DNA of 40,236 nucleotides from Pseudomonadota bacterium (GTDB lineage Bacteria; Pseudomonadota; Alphaproteobacteria; Acetobacterales; Acetobacteraceae): NCBI GenBank assembly GCA_021847175.1, contig JAJZUI010000005.1, positions 1 to 40,236 of the forward strand, read 5' to 3'. Shown piece by piece: positions 20,218 to 29,508 of this stretch (position 1 is its first letter; each line of letters starts with the position of its first letter). The notes under the pieces were generated by a model. It saw only the letters and a program-made list of their open reading frames with translations, ran no database searches and was not told where the DNA came from. The position numbers and the translations under genes were made by a program.

Positions 20218-20297
20218 CGCGCGACGGGCGCTTCGTGGCTACCGCACCCCCGGCAAACGTGTCAGCATGACCCTCTGACAAGGAGGGGGACCAAGAC

Positions 20298-21866
20298 ATG
20301 AAACGTCGTGCCTTCATGGCGTCCGGGGCCGCCACCGCGCTGGCCGCGCCCGGTATCGCGAGCGCCGCGACCACCACGCTCAAGTTCATCCCGCAGGCGG
20401 ATGTCGCCTCGCTCGACCCCGTGTGGACCACGGCGGACATTACCCGCAACTACTCGCTTGCCGTCTACGACACGCTCTACGGCAACGACGCGAACTTCAT
20501 TCCGCAGCCGCAAATGGCGGCCGGCCACACGCTCTCGTCAGACAAGCGCACCTGGACCATCACGCTGCGCGACGGGCTGAAGTTCCACGACAACACGCCG
20601 GTCACCGCCGCGGACTGCGCCGCCTCGCTCAAGCGCTGGGTCCAGGTCGACTCCTTCGGCATCACCGTCGGTTCCTATGTGGACAGCTTTTCGGCGCCCA
20701 ACGACAAGACCCTGGTCATCAAGCTCAAGAAGCCCTTCGCGATGATCCCCAACGCGCTGGCTTTCTACAGCTCCTGCATCATGCCGGCGCACCAGGTTCC
20801 GGCGAACCCGCATGACCAGATCAAGGGCACGGTCGGCAGCGGTCCCTTTGTCTTCAACGCGGCCGAGCGGGTGGCCGGCGTCAAGATCGTCTTCGACAAG
20901 TTCACCGGCTACGTCCCGCGCACCAGCGGCACCCCCTCGTTCATGGCCGGCCCGAAGGTCGCCCATTTCGACCGCGTCGAATGGACCGTGATTCCGGACT
21001 CCGCGACCAAGGCCGCGGCGCTGGAATCCGGCGAGCAGGATTGGTGGGAAAATCCGGACATCGATCTCATCCCTTCCCTGCAGCACACCGGCAAGATCAA
21101 GACGCGCGTCACCGACGTGACCGGCGAGATCGGCTGCCTGCGCTTCAACTGGCTCTACCCGCCCTTCGACAAGCCGGAGATCCGCCGCCTCGTGCTGAAG
21201 GCGATCAACCAGACGGAGGTGATGGCCGCGGTCGCCGGCTCTGATCCGAGTGTCGTCAAGACCGATGTCGGCGTCTTCGTCCCCGGCACGCCGATGGCCT
21301 CCACCACGGGCGTTGCCGTGACGCACGGGGTCAAGGACCCGGCGAGCCTCAAGCCGGAGCTCGAGAAGGCCGGCTACAAGGGCGAGAAGATCACCGTGCT
21401 GGTGGCGACCAACTTTCCGGTCATCAACAGCGAGGGGCTGGTCTGCGTCGATGTGCTGAAGAAGATGGGCTTCAACGTCGACCTCGCGTCGCTCGACTGG
21501 GGCACCGTGGTGCAGCGCCGCGCGGTGATGAAGCCGCCCGCCGAAGGTGGGTGGAACATCTTCTTCACCTTCCTCGGCGGCATCGGCAACATCATGCCCA
21601 TCGCGAATGTCGCGCTGCAGGGCAATGGGAAGAACGCCTGGTTCGGCTGGCCCACAATGCCGGCCATGCAAAAGCTGATGACGGCCTGGCTCGACGCGCC
21701 CAGCCTCGCCGCGCAGCAGAAGATCTGCGAGCAGATGCAGCAGGTGTTCTGGCAGGAGGTGCCCTACGTGCCGCTGGGCATGTACCAGCAGCCGACCGCC
21801 TATCGCACGTACCTCAAGGACATCCGCATGGGCTTCCCGCAGATGTACGGCGTGCGCCGCGTCTGA
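20298..21866 (+). CDS. ABC transporter substrate-binding protein, family 5 (DppA/OppA-like), copy 2
   Basis: 522 aa, aligns by eye with the upstream paralog without gaps. Confidence 0.92.
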   Translation: MKRRAFMASGAATALAAPGIASAATTTLKFIPQADVASLDPVWTTADITRNYSLAVYDTLYGNDANFIPQPQMAAGHTLSSDKRTWTITLRDGLKFHDNTPVTAADCAASLKRWVQVDSFGITVGSYVDSFSAPNDKTLVIKLKKPFAMIPNALAFYSSCIMPAHQVPANPHDQIKGTVGSGPFVFNAAERVAGVKIVFDKFTGYVPRTSGTPSFMAGPKVAHFDRVEWTVIPDSATKAAALESGEQDWWENPDIDLIPSLQHTGKIKTRVTDVTGEIGCLRFNWLYPPFDKPEIRRLVLKAINQTEVMAAVAGSDPSVVKTDVGVFVPGTPMASTTGVAVTHGVKDPASLKPELEKAGYKGEKITVLVATNFPVINSEGLVCVDVLKKMGFNVDLASLDWGTVVQRRAVMKPPAEGGWNIFFTFLGGIGNIMPIANVALQGNGKNAWFGWPTMPAMQKLMTAWLDAPSLAAQQKICEQMQQVFWQEVPYVPLGMYQQPTAYRTYLKDIRMGFPQMYGVRRV

Positions 21867-21878
21867 ACTTTGACGGAG

Positions 21879-21903
21879 CGGGGCCGCCACGCCGGCGGCC
21901 CCG
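21879..21903 (+). terminator. GC-rich hairpin after SBP copy 2 (putative terminator)
   Basis: Perfect 10-bp stem CGGGGCCGCC / GGCGGCCCCG, 5-nt loop; no clear U-tract. Confidence 0.5.
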
Positions 21904-21968
21904 AACCCCGTTGCCGCGACACGCCCGCCAAGGGGCGGCCGGTTCCGTATGGCCCGGAGCCGCCCCGC

Positions 21969-22823
21969 CTAAGCCGGCTCCAGATGCGTGTGCCAGGACG
22001 TCAGGTGCAGCACCATCACGCGCGGAGACGTGGACGGGGGCAGTGCCAGGGTTGCATCGCCGCTGGTCCAGCGCCAGGCGGCGTTGTCGTGGCGCTCGAT
22101 CGCGTAGAACCCTTCGCCGAAGCCGGGATCGTCGAGGGCAAGGGCCTTGCCGTCGAGTTCCACCCCGCGGACGGCCACGCCGAAACGACGCGAATCCAGC
22201 GAGCCGCGCTGCCGCCCGGGGGGCGAGACCAGGCGCAGCACTGTCATCGGCGCCCCGTCCGTCACGGGGAGGGTGACCTCAAGGCGATCGGCGCCGAGCG
22301 TGGCGGGGAGTTCCTGCGCACCCAGCATCAGGCGCAGGGGCAGCGGCGGCGGCGGGCAAAGGCCGGCCCTCAGCGCCACCAACTCCGGACCCGCGGGGAG
22401 CGGGCGGAGCCGGGTGGCGAAGCCCCGTGGACCCGGCAGGGGTAGGCTCACCCCTTCAGCCGTCAGTGTCGCCGCCTGGTCGGCGGCAAGTGCGTACCAT
22501 TGCGGCGGGGCGGCTGGTAGGCGGCGGATGGTGGCGCCGTTGGCGAGCGCGCCGGCCGGGGCGAGCTGGTCGGCGAAGGCGATCCATTGCAGCGGCGAGA
22601 GGATGAGGGGGGCGGACGGCGACCCGGGGCCGATCGCCCCGGCTGCGAGGATCACGGCATCGGCGACCGCGCCGGTCGGCAGTTCCACCACCGATGTGAG
22701 CACGGCCCCGCTGTCGAGGATCGCGCCGGGGGCAAGGTCCTCGACCGGCCGCCGCTCGCCGCCGGAAGCGAGGGCGACGCTGGTGCCGGCGGGGAGCGCG
22801 GTCGCGCCGACGATGGGGGTCAT
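21969..22823 (-). CDS. Degenerate Hint-domain protein lacking the nucleophilic Cys
   Basis: ALPAGTSVALASGGERRPVEDLAPGAILDSG...AVILAAGAIGPGSPSAPLILSPLQWIAFADQLAPAGALANGATI parallels the Hint_2 layout CFAAGTRI...VPVEALREGDRV...[29 protein letters not shown]. Confidence 0.65.
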   Translation of the reverse strand: MTPIVGATALPAGTSVALASGGERRPVEDLAPGAILDSGAVLTSVVELPTGAVADAVILAAGAIGPGSPSAPLILSPLQWIAFADQLAPAGALANGATIRRLPAAPPQWYALAADQAATLTAEGVSLPLPGPRGFATRLRPLPAGPELVALRAGLCPPPPLPLRLMLGAQELPATLGADRLEVTLPVTDGAPMTVLRLVSPPGRQRGSLDSRRFGVAVRGVELDGKALALDDPGFGEGFYAIERHDNAAWRWTSGDATLALPPSTSPRVMVLHLTSWHTHLEPA

Positions 22824-22830
22824 GCCCCCA

Positions 22831-23391
22831 CTATAGGAGGGAGATCTCGACCCTGGCGACACCCGCGTTGAGGATTCCAAGCTTCGCGGCCGCCGCGCGC
22901 GAGAGGTCGATGATGCGGCTGCGCGTGCCCGGCCGGTCGGTGATGGTGACGACGACGGAGCGGCCGGTGGCGGGGTCCGTGACGAGGACCCGCGAGCCCA
23001 GGGGCAGGGTGGCGTGCGCGGCGGTAAGCTGGTGTTCGTTGAAAGGCGTGCCGGCGGCGGTACGGCGCCCCTGCCAGGCGGGACCGCCATACCAGGAGGC
23101 GAGGCCAATCTGCTCCCAGCCGAGACGCGCCGGGCGCCAGGCGCCCTCGGGCCGCCAGAAGGCGGCGTGGAGCAGCCGCGCCTGGCCATCCGCGAGATAG
23201 GGGGCGACGGTGGCGCGCGACGGGCGATGGTGCACGCGCGCGCGCGCGAGCTTGCGCAACGGCTTCGGGGCGGCGGGCTGCACGGCCGGCTGCGCGGCGA
23301 GGGCCGGGGTGGCAAAAAGAACGGAAGCCATGAGGTGGGGCAGGATACGGCGCGCCAACGCGGCACGACTGGTCATCGGTCGGGTGAACAT
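22831..23391 (-). CDS. RlpA-like septal ring/lytic transglycosylase family protein (double-psi beta-barrel)
   Basis: [85 protein letters not shown] upstream of the trimmed start. Confidence 0.9.
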   Translation of the reverse strand: MFTRPMTSRAALARRILPHLMASVLFATPALAAQPAVQPAAPKPLRKLARARVHHRPSRATVAPYLADGQARLLHAAFWRPEGAWRPARLGWEQIGLASWYGGPAWQGRRTAAGTPFNEHQLTAAHATLPLGSRVLVTDPATGRSVVVTITDRPGTRSRIIDLSRAAAAKLGILNAGVARVEISLL

Positions 23392-23528
23392 GGGGGTGTC
23401 TCTCCTGGAATAGGCGCGATGAGCCAAAGGAACGGCGGGAAGGCGGGGTGGATAAGGATGGGGGGAGTGTGAGGATGAATGTGGCGAGAATAGGATGGGC
23501 GGCAGCGCCGTAGCGTGCCGCGGACATG

Positions 23529-23554
23529 AAAAAGGCCCCTCGCGGGGCCTTTTC
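23529..23554 (-). terminator. Rho-independent terminator after the PEP-CTERM gene
   Basis: AAAAAGGCCCC-TCGC-GGGGCCTTTT; stem plus U-tract in either direction. Confidence 0.8.
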
Positions 23555-23576
23555 CGTATCGGGACTGTGGCTCGCG

Positions 23577-24467
23577 TCAGGCGCGACTGCGGCGCCGGTA
23601 CACGATGGTGAGACCGACGAGCCCGACCGCCATGAGGGACATGGAGAACGGCTCGGGGACGGACTGCAGCGTCGTCGTGACCGTCGTTATCATGTTATCG
23701 CCAGGCAGCAGATCGACGGTCGTCGTGTTGGCCAAGTCAAAGGGCGTCGCGAATGACGTAAGGAGCAGAGAGGTCTGGTTGCTCGACTGGGGGCTACCGA
23801 AATTTTCGGTGGACTGTGGGGTCGTACCAATCACAACGCTCAAGGGGTTCGCGCATGTATAATTTGCCGGTGAACTGTTATCGAGCATGCAGCTGATCGA
23901 ACTAAGGGTCGCACTGGCGCTAAGACCAATGCCGAGATGGCTGGAGCTCGAAACCTGGTTAGAAAGAATGGCCTTCGGCGGAGGCGTGAGAAAACCGTTG
24001 GCGGCGGTGAAGATGCTCAAGGTCGGCAAGAGGCTGGTCCCGCTCCCCAGGCCGAGAACGTTGGTCGTCGAACCTGACACCAGGTCATAGTTGGACGCTA
24101 CGCTGGGTCCGGTACTAACAATATTATACATGCTCGTCCCGGAAATCTCGTAATAATCGGTGCCTCCCGACGGCTTTACAGTGGCCAAGCCGGCGATGGC
24201 GTTGGAACCGGTGTAACCAGGGGCATAAATATAGGTCGAACCGCTGAGCGTGCCCACGTAGAAAGGTGTTATCCAGCTTCCCGCAGTCGCTTGTTGCGGA
24301 ACCAAAATGGAACTGCTCGTTCCGGCCACTTGGACATAGATAAATTCTGAACTGGGGCTCAGGTTATAAGAAGGCGTTGGCGTCGCATGCGCTTTCGGCG
24401 CCAGCGCTCCAACGCCCACTGCCAGCAAGCCGCCAAGCGCCAGCTTGGAAAGTGTCCCGGATTTCAT
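23577..24467 (-). CDS. PEP-CTERM sorting domain-containing secreted protein
   Basis: N-terminal signal [29 protein letters not shown]-terminal [28 protein letters not shown]. Confidence 0.85.
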   Translation of the reverse strand: MKSGTLSKLALGGLLAVGVGALAPKAHATPTPSYNLSPSSEFIYVQVAGTSSSILVPQQATAGSWITPFYVGTLSGSTYIYAPGYTGSNAIAGLATVKPSGGTDYYEISGTSMYNIVSTGPSVASNYDLVSGSTTNVLGLGSGTSLLPTLSIFTAANGFLTPPPKAILSNQVSSSSHLGIGLSASATLSSISCMLDNSSPANYTCANPLSVVIGTTPQSTENFGSPQSSNQTSLLLTSFATPFDLANTTTVDLLPGDNMITTVTTTLQSVPEPFSMSLMAVGLVGLTIVYRRRSRA

Positions 24468-24815
24468 GACGGCTCCCACGTAAAGTTTGTCAAACGACTA
24501 ATTACCCGAAGGCAGGGTTTGGCGCAAGCGGAATTCTTCAATAATTTGTCTCAAAAACGGTAACGCATCACATTTTCATCGATCGCATCAGTTATTTGAG
24601 GCGCTCTCTCCTTGAGATATAGGAAAATAAAGACATGATAGGAGAAACATCCTTGTCGTCGCGTCGAAATTACGAGATAAAAGCGGCATGTCCGTCGCGT
24701 TGCGCCTTGGCCGGAGCTTTTCAGAGTCGTTCTCCGTCGGATGAGATGCCGCGCGGCTTTTGCCCCGGCGTGCCAGCGAGGCTGCCACAAGGCGGCCGTT
24801 CCGCGATGCCCGGCT

Positions 24816-27800
24816 TCAGCGGAAATCGCGCGAGCGGGGCAGTTCGCCGCCGCTGGCGGGGGCGTCGAGCCGGGCCAGCGCCGCGCTCTCGTCCGCGAGG
24901 TGGGTCGCCACCAGGTGCACGACCGCCACCCCCTCCGCGCCCTGCCAGCGCTGGATATGGCCCTCCGCGCGCAGCACCCGCGCCCCCAGCAGGGCCGCGC
25001 GGCAGCGTGCCGAAACATCCGGCCAGATCACCACGTTCACGATGCCGCTCTCGTCCTCGATGGTGGCGAAGACGACGCCGTTGGCGCTGCCGGGGCGCTG
25101 GCGGATCAGCACCAGGCCGCTCACCGCGAGGAACGTTCCGTCCGCGGCGACGGCGGCCTGCGCGCAGGTCACGGCATCCGCCGGCAGCCCCGCGCGCAGG
25201 AAACCCAGCGGATGCCCGCGCAACGAAAGACCGGTGCTGCGATAGTCCTCGATCGCCGCCTCCGCCGCCGCCGGCGGCGGCAGGCGCAGCGCCGAGGGGG
25301 ATGTATCGTCCTCCGGCAGCAGCGGTCGTTCCGCCTCTCGCCAACTTCCCCCTCGCCACCCCTGGGCCGACCACAGCGCCTCGCGCCGCGCGCCGCCAAG
25401 GCCGCCGAGCGCGTCCGCCTCGCCGAGTGCGATCAGCGCCGCCCGCGGCACCGCGCGCGCGAGCGAGGCGAAGTCCGCGAAGCCGGCGCCGCGCGCGGCG
25501 ACCAGCCGCTCCGCCCATTCCTCGCGGAACCCGTCGATCAGCCGCAGGCCGAGCCGCAGGCAGCCCGCCTCGTCCACGGCGCAGTCCCAGGCGCTCGCCT
25601 GCGCGTCCACCCCCAGCACGGCGACGCCATGCTCGCGAGCGTCGCGCACGATCTGCGCCGGCGCGTAGAAGCCCATCGGCTGCGCGTTGAGCAGGGCGGC
25701 CGCGAACACCGCCGGGTGATGGCACTTGATCCAGGCCGAGACATAGACGAGCAGCGCGAAGCTCGCCGCGTGGCTCTCCGGAAACCCGTAGGTGCCGAAA
25801 CCCTCGATCTGGTGGAAGCAGCGCTCGGCGAAATCCCGCTCGTAGCCGCGCGCCACCATCCCCTCCACCATCTTGTCGTGGAAGACGCGGATGGTGCCGA
25901 GGTTGCGGAACGTCGCCATGGAGCGGCGCAGCCGGTTCGCCTCCTCCGGCGTGAAGCGCGCGGCCTCGATCGCGATGCGCATCGCCTGCTCCTGGAACAG
26001 CGGCACGCCGAGCGTGCGCCTGAGCACGCGGGCAAGTTCGTCGGGCGGCCCGTGCACGGGGTCGGGGGCGGGATAGTCGGGCGTCTCCAGTCCCTGCCGG
26101 CGGCGCAGATAGGGGTGGACCATGTCGCCCTGGATCGGGCCCGGCCGGACGATCGCGACTTCTATCACGAGATCGTAATAACAGCGCGGGGCAAGCCGTG
26201 GCAGCATGTTCATCTGCGCCCGGCTCTCCACCTGGAACACGCCGACGCTGTCGCCGCGGCGGAGCATGGCATAGACCAGAGGATCGTCCTGCGGGATCGC
26301 GGCGAGGTCGTCGAGCTTCATTCCCCGCGCGCGCAGCATCGCGAAGGCCCCGCGGATGCAGCTCAGCATGCCCAGCGCCAGCACATCCACCTTCATGATG
26401 CCGAGCTCGTCGATGTCGTCCTTGTCCCACTCGATGAAGAACCGCCCCGCCATCGCGGCCGGCCCTATTGGTACGGTTTCGGAAAGAATGCCGCGCGTCA
26501 GCACGAAGCCGCCGACATGCTGGGAGAGATGGCGCGGCAAGCCCATGATCTCGCGCGCGAGGGCGACGGTGCGCGCGAGCGCCGGGCTCGCGGGGTCGAG
26601 CCCGATCGCCCGCAGCCGCTCGTCCGGCCACGGCACGTCGCCCCATTCTCCTGTGCCCCGTTCTCCTGTGCCATGGTTCCAGCTCTCGGCGGAGAGGGCG
26701 GCCGTCGTGTCCTCCGACAGGCCCATCACCTTGCCCACCTCGCGCACCGCGCGCCGCGAACGGAAATGGATCACCGTCGCCGCTATCGCCGCGCGGTCGT
26801 GGCCGTAGCGGCGGTAGATGTACTGGATCACCTCCTCGCGCCGCTCGTGCTCGAAATCGATGTCGATGTCCGGCGGCTCGCGCCGTTCCGCGGACATGAA
26901 GCGCTCGAACAGCAGCTCGATCTTCGTCGGGTCCACCGCGGTGATGCCGAGCGCGTAACAAACCGCGGAGTTGGCGGCGGAGCCACGCCCCTGGCAGAGG
27001 ATGCCGCGGGCGCGGGCGAAGACCGCGATGTCGTGGACGGTGAGGAAATACCGTGCGTAGCCAAGCTCCGCGATGACGGCGAGTTCCTTCTGCATCGTCG
27101 CGCGCACGTTCTCCGGCACGCCTTGCGGCCAGCGCCGCGCCGCCCCCTCCCAGGCCAGCGCCGCGAGGTGGCCGTCCGGCGTGCGGCCAGGCGGCACCGG
27201 CTCATCGGGATATTCATAGGCGAGCTGGTCGAGCGAGAAGCGGCAGGAATCCGCGACCGCCATCGTGCGCGCGATCGCCTCGGGGCAGGCCGCGAAGAGG
27301 CGCGCCATCTCCGCGGGCGGCTTGAGGTGCCGTTCGGCGTGTGCCGCGAGCAGCGAACCCGCCTGTTCCAGCGTCGTGCTCTCGCGGATGCAGGCGAGCA
27401 CGTCGGCGAGCGGCCGGCGCTCCGGCGCGTGCATCAGGATATCGCCGGTCGCGAGCAGCGGGATGCCGAGGCCGGCGAGGTGGCGCAGCCGGCGCGCATC
27501 GTCGTCGCGCCAGTGGCGGATGGCGGCGAGCGAGAGGTCGCGGCCGAACAGTTGCTGCAGCGGTTTCGGATCGAACGACCCGTCAGCCGGCGGGATCAGG
27601 ATCGCCGCCTGGCCCTCCGCCGCGGCCTCGAGGTCGGAGAGGAACAGGGTGCACTCGCCCTTGCGCGCCCCCTTGCGCGCCCCCTTGCGCCCCTGGGCCT
27701 TGCCGCGCGAGAGCAGGGCGGTCAGCCTGCCCCAGGCGGCGCGGTCCCTGGGCAGCAGCACGAGGTCGGGAGTGGCGTCGGCGAAGACCAGGCGCGCCCC

Positions 27801-28001
27801 GGGCAGGATGCGCGGGGCGCCGGGCCCCAGCTCGCGCGCGGCGGCATGGGCGCGCACCACGCCGGCCACCGTGTTGCGGTCGGCGATGCCCAGCGCCGCG
27901 ATGCCAAGCGCCGCCGCGCGCCCCACCAGCTCAGTCGCGTGGCTGGCACCGCGCAGGAAGGAGAAGGGGGTCGCGACAACGAGCTCGGCATAGGCAGGCA
28001 T
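24816..28001 (-). CDS. dnaE2: Error-prone DNA polymerase DnaE2 (start trimmed to MPAYAEL)
   Basis: PHP region MPAYAELVVATPFSFLRGASHATELV; C-family polymerase motifs ILCQGRGSAANSAVCYALGIT, PPDIDIDFEHERREEVIQYIYRRYG; adjacent to imuB. Confidence 0.95.
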   Translation of the reverse strand: MPAYAELVVATPFSFLRGASHATELVGRAAALGIAALGIADRNTVAGVVRAHAAARELGPGAPRILPGARLVFADATPDLVLLPRDRAAWGRLTALLSRGKAQGRKGARKGARKGECTLFLSDLEAAAEGQAAILIPPADGSFDPKPLQQLFGRDLSLAAIRHWRDDDARRLRHLAGLGIPLLATGDILMHAPERRPLADVLACIRESTTLEQAGSLLAAHAERHLKPPAEMARLFAACPEAIARTMAVADSCRFSLDQLAYEYPDEPVPPGRTPDGHLAALAWEGAARRWPQGVPENVRATMQKELAVIAELGYARYFLTVHDIAVFARARGILCQGRGSAANSAVCYALGITAVDPTKIELLFERFMSAERREPPDIDIDFEHERREEVIQYIYRRYGHDRAAIAATVIHFRSRRAVREVGKVMGLSEDTTAALSAESWNHGTGERGTGEWGDVPWPDERLRAIGLDPASPALARTVALAREIMGLPRHLSQHVGGFVLTRGILSETVPIGPAAMAGRFFIEWDKDDIDELGIMKVDVLALGMLSCIRGAFAMLRARGMKLDDLAAIPQDDPLVYAMLRRGDSVGVFQVESRAQMNMLPRLAPRCYYDLVIEVAIVRPGPIQGDMVHPYLRRRQGLETPDYPAPDPVHGPPDELARVLRRTLGVPLFQEQAMRIAIEAARFTPEEANRLRRSMATFRNLGTIRVFHDKMVEGMVARGYERDFAERCFHQIEGFGTYGFPESHAASFALLVYVSAWIKCHHPAVFAAALLNAQPMGFYAPAQIVRDAREHGVAVLGVDAQASAWDCAVDEAGCLRLGLRLIDGFREEWAERLVAARGAGFADFASLARAVPRAALIALGEADALGGLGGARREALWSAQGWRGGSWREAERPLLPEDDTSPSALRLPPPAAAEAAIEDYRSTGLSLRGHPLGFLRAGLPADAVTCAQAAVAADGTFLAVSGLVLIRQRPGSANGVVFATIEDESGIVNVVIWPDVSARCRAALLGARVLRAEGHIQRWQGAEGVAVVHLVATHLADESAALARLDAPASGGELPRSRDFR

Positions 28002-28008
28002 CGGCGCC

Positions 28009-29508
28009 TCAAGCGAAGAACCCGTGCAGGAACCAGCGCGGCGGGCGCGGCGTGCCGTGCAGCCCCGCGCGGAACAGCCAGCAGCGCGCACCGTCTATCG
28101 TCTCGACACAGTAATAATCGCGGAGCCGGTCCGGATCGGCGCCGTCGCGCCACCATTCCGCGGCGATGCGTTCGGGTCCGCTCGCGGCGCGGACGCGGTG
28201 CAGGGTTCCCTGCCAGCGGAATTGCAGCGGCGGGGCGTCCGGCACCGGGGCCGTCGCCATGATCGGCTCCGGCCGTGCCAGCAGGCGCAGCGGGCGCGGC
28301 GTCGCGGGGGCGGGCCAGGCAGTCGCCTGCATCACTCCCGCCCGCGCGAGGCTGCGCTCCGGCACGTGGCTCGCGCGCGGCGCCGGGCGCCACAGCCGCG
28401 TCTGCCCCAGCCTCACCGCCAGCGAATCCGCCAGTGCGGCAAGGTCGGCGGCGCGCGCCTCGTGGCCGAGCAGCGCCTGGCGCGGCGCGAGCTTCTCCAG
28501 CGCCTCCGCCGCCAGCGACATCGTCTCGATGCCGAGCCCGGGATCGAGCGCGTCGAGCTGCATCGCGAACAGGCGCGCGAGGCGGGTGGCGTCGCGCATC
28601 GGCCGCGCGGTGCCGACGGCCATCCGCGCCGCGGTGCCGTCGGTGCGCCGGAACAACGCGGAAAAACGCAGCCCGCCGAGGCCGCCGGCGGCGAGTCGTT
28701 CGCAAAGCCGGCCCGCGAGATGCAGGAGCGCGCGTTCGAAGGTCGTGGCCGTCGTTGCCGGTTCCGCGAAATCCAGCCGCTCCTCCCAGGTGGGTGCCGG
28801 CGGTGGCCAGGCGATCGGCTCTTCCTCGCCTCCCAGCGCCTGGCCGAGCCGGCGCACCACGTCCGGCCCATAGCGCGTGGTCAGCGCCGCGCGGGGCAGG
28901 CGGGTCAGCGCCGCGACTTCCCGCAGTCCCACCCGGCGCAGCCCCGCCACGGCTTGCGGCGACAGGCGCAGCAGGGCGGGGGAGAGCCGGGCCAGCGCCC
29001 TCGCCTCGCCACCTGGCGGGCAGACGTGCAGGGCCGGCCCGCCCGGCGAATGCGCCAGCGCCCAGGCGGCGCCGGTGGTGGCGGCGAGCGCCAGACGGGC
29101 CGGGATCGCGAGCCAGGCGGCGATCGCCGCGAGCATCGCGCCCTCGTCCGGCCAGAGTGCCGCGCAGCCGGTGAGGTCGAGCCACAGCCCGTCCGGCGGG
29201 TCGGCGGCGGCCATCGGGCTGAAGCGCGTCGCCGCCTGCGCCAGGGCCTCCAGCGCCAAGGCGTCCGCCTCCGGGCTCGCCGGCAGCACCTCGAGGTCCG
29301 GCAGGATCGCGCGCGCCTCGGCCAGGGTCTGGCCCTCGTGCAGGCCGGGCGCCGGCGGCCAGATCGCGGCGAGGCGGCGCACGCCGCGCTCGCTCGCGAC
29401 GGTTGCGCGCGATTGGGGCGCGCGCGGCCTATCCGGCGGCGCGGATCCGCGATCCAGCCGCGTCAGCGGCCAGGCCGGCAACCAGACGTAAAGCAGGCGC
29501 CGCGTCAT
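28009..29508 (-). CDS. imuB: Y-family DNA polymerase-like protein ImuB
   Basis: MTRRLLYVWLPAWPLTRLDR...; upstream of dnaE2 in the imuA-imuB-dnaE2 order; lacks the canonical N-terminal catalytic acidic motif. Confidence 0.9.
   Translation of the reverse strand: MTRRLLYVWLPAWPLTRLDRGSAPPDRPRAPQSRATVASERGVRRLAAIWPPAPGLHEGQTLAEARAILPDLEVLPASPEADALALEALAQAATRFSPMAAADPPDGLWLDLTGCAALWPDEGAMLAAIAAWLAIPARLALAATTGAAWALAHSPGGPALHVCPPGGEARALARLSPALLRLSPQAVAGLRRVGLREVAALTRLPRAALTTRYGPDVVRRLGQALGGEEEPIAWPPPAPTWEERLDFAEPATTATTFERALLHLAGRLCERLAAGGLGGLRFSALFRRTDGTAARMAVGTARPMRDATRLARLFAMQLDALDPGLGIETMSLAAEALEKLAPRQALLGHEARAADLAALADSLAVRLGQTRLWRPAPRASHVPERSLARAGVMQATAWPAPATPRPLRLLARPEPIMATAPVPDAPPLQFRWQGTLHRVRAASGPERIAAEWWRDGADPDRLRDYYCVETIDGARCWLFRAGLHGTPRPPRWFLHGFFA

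Larger units (their letters stand above)
18575..21866 (+). repeat. Tandem duplication, unit about 1.65 kb (about 18575-20217 and about 20226-21866)
   Basis: Both copies share upstream TTCGTGGCTACCGC...GTGTCAGCATGACC.(C/T)CTGAC.AGGAGGGGG.CCAAGACATGAAACGTCGTGCCTTCATGGCGTCCGG; identical 66-nt distance from TTCG to ATG; both ORFs encode 522 aa. Confidence 0.93.

Noticed and set aside
24741-28262. 1173-aa + strand ORF antisense to dnaE2
   Set aside because: Shadow ORF: Arg/Ala/Gly/His-rich, low-complexity product with no recognisable domain, directly opposite the well-supported dnaE2; expected from GC3 bias.
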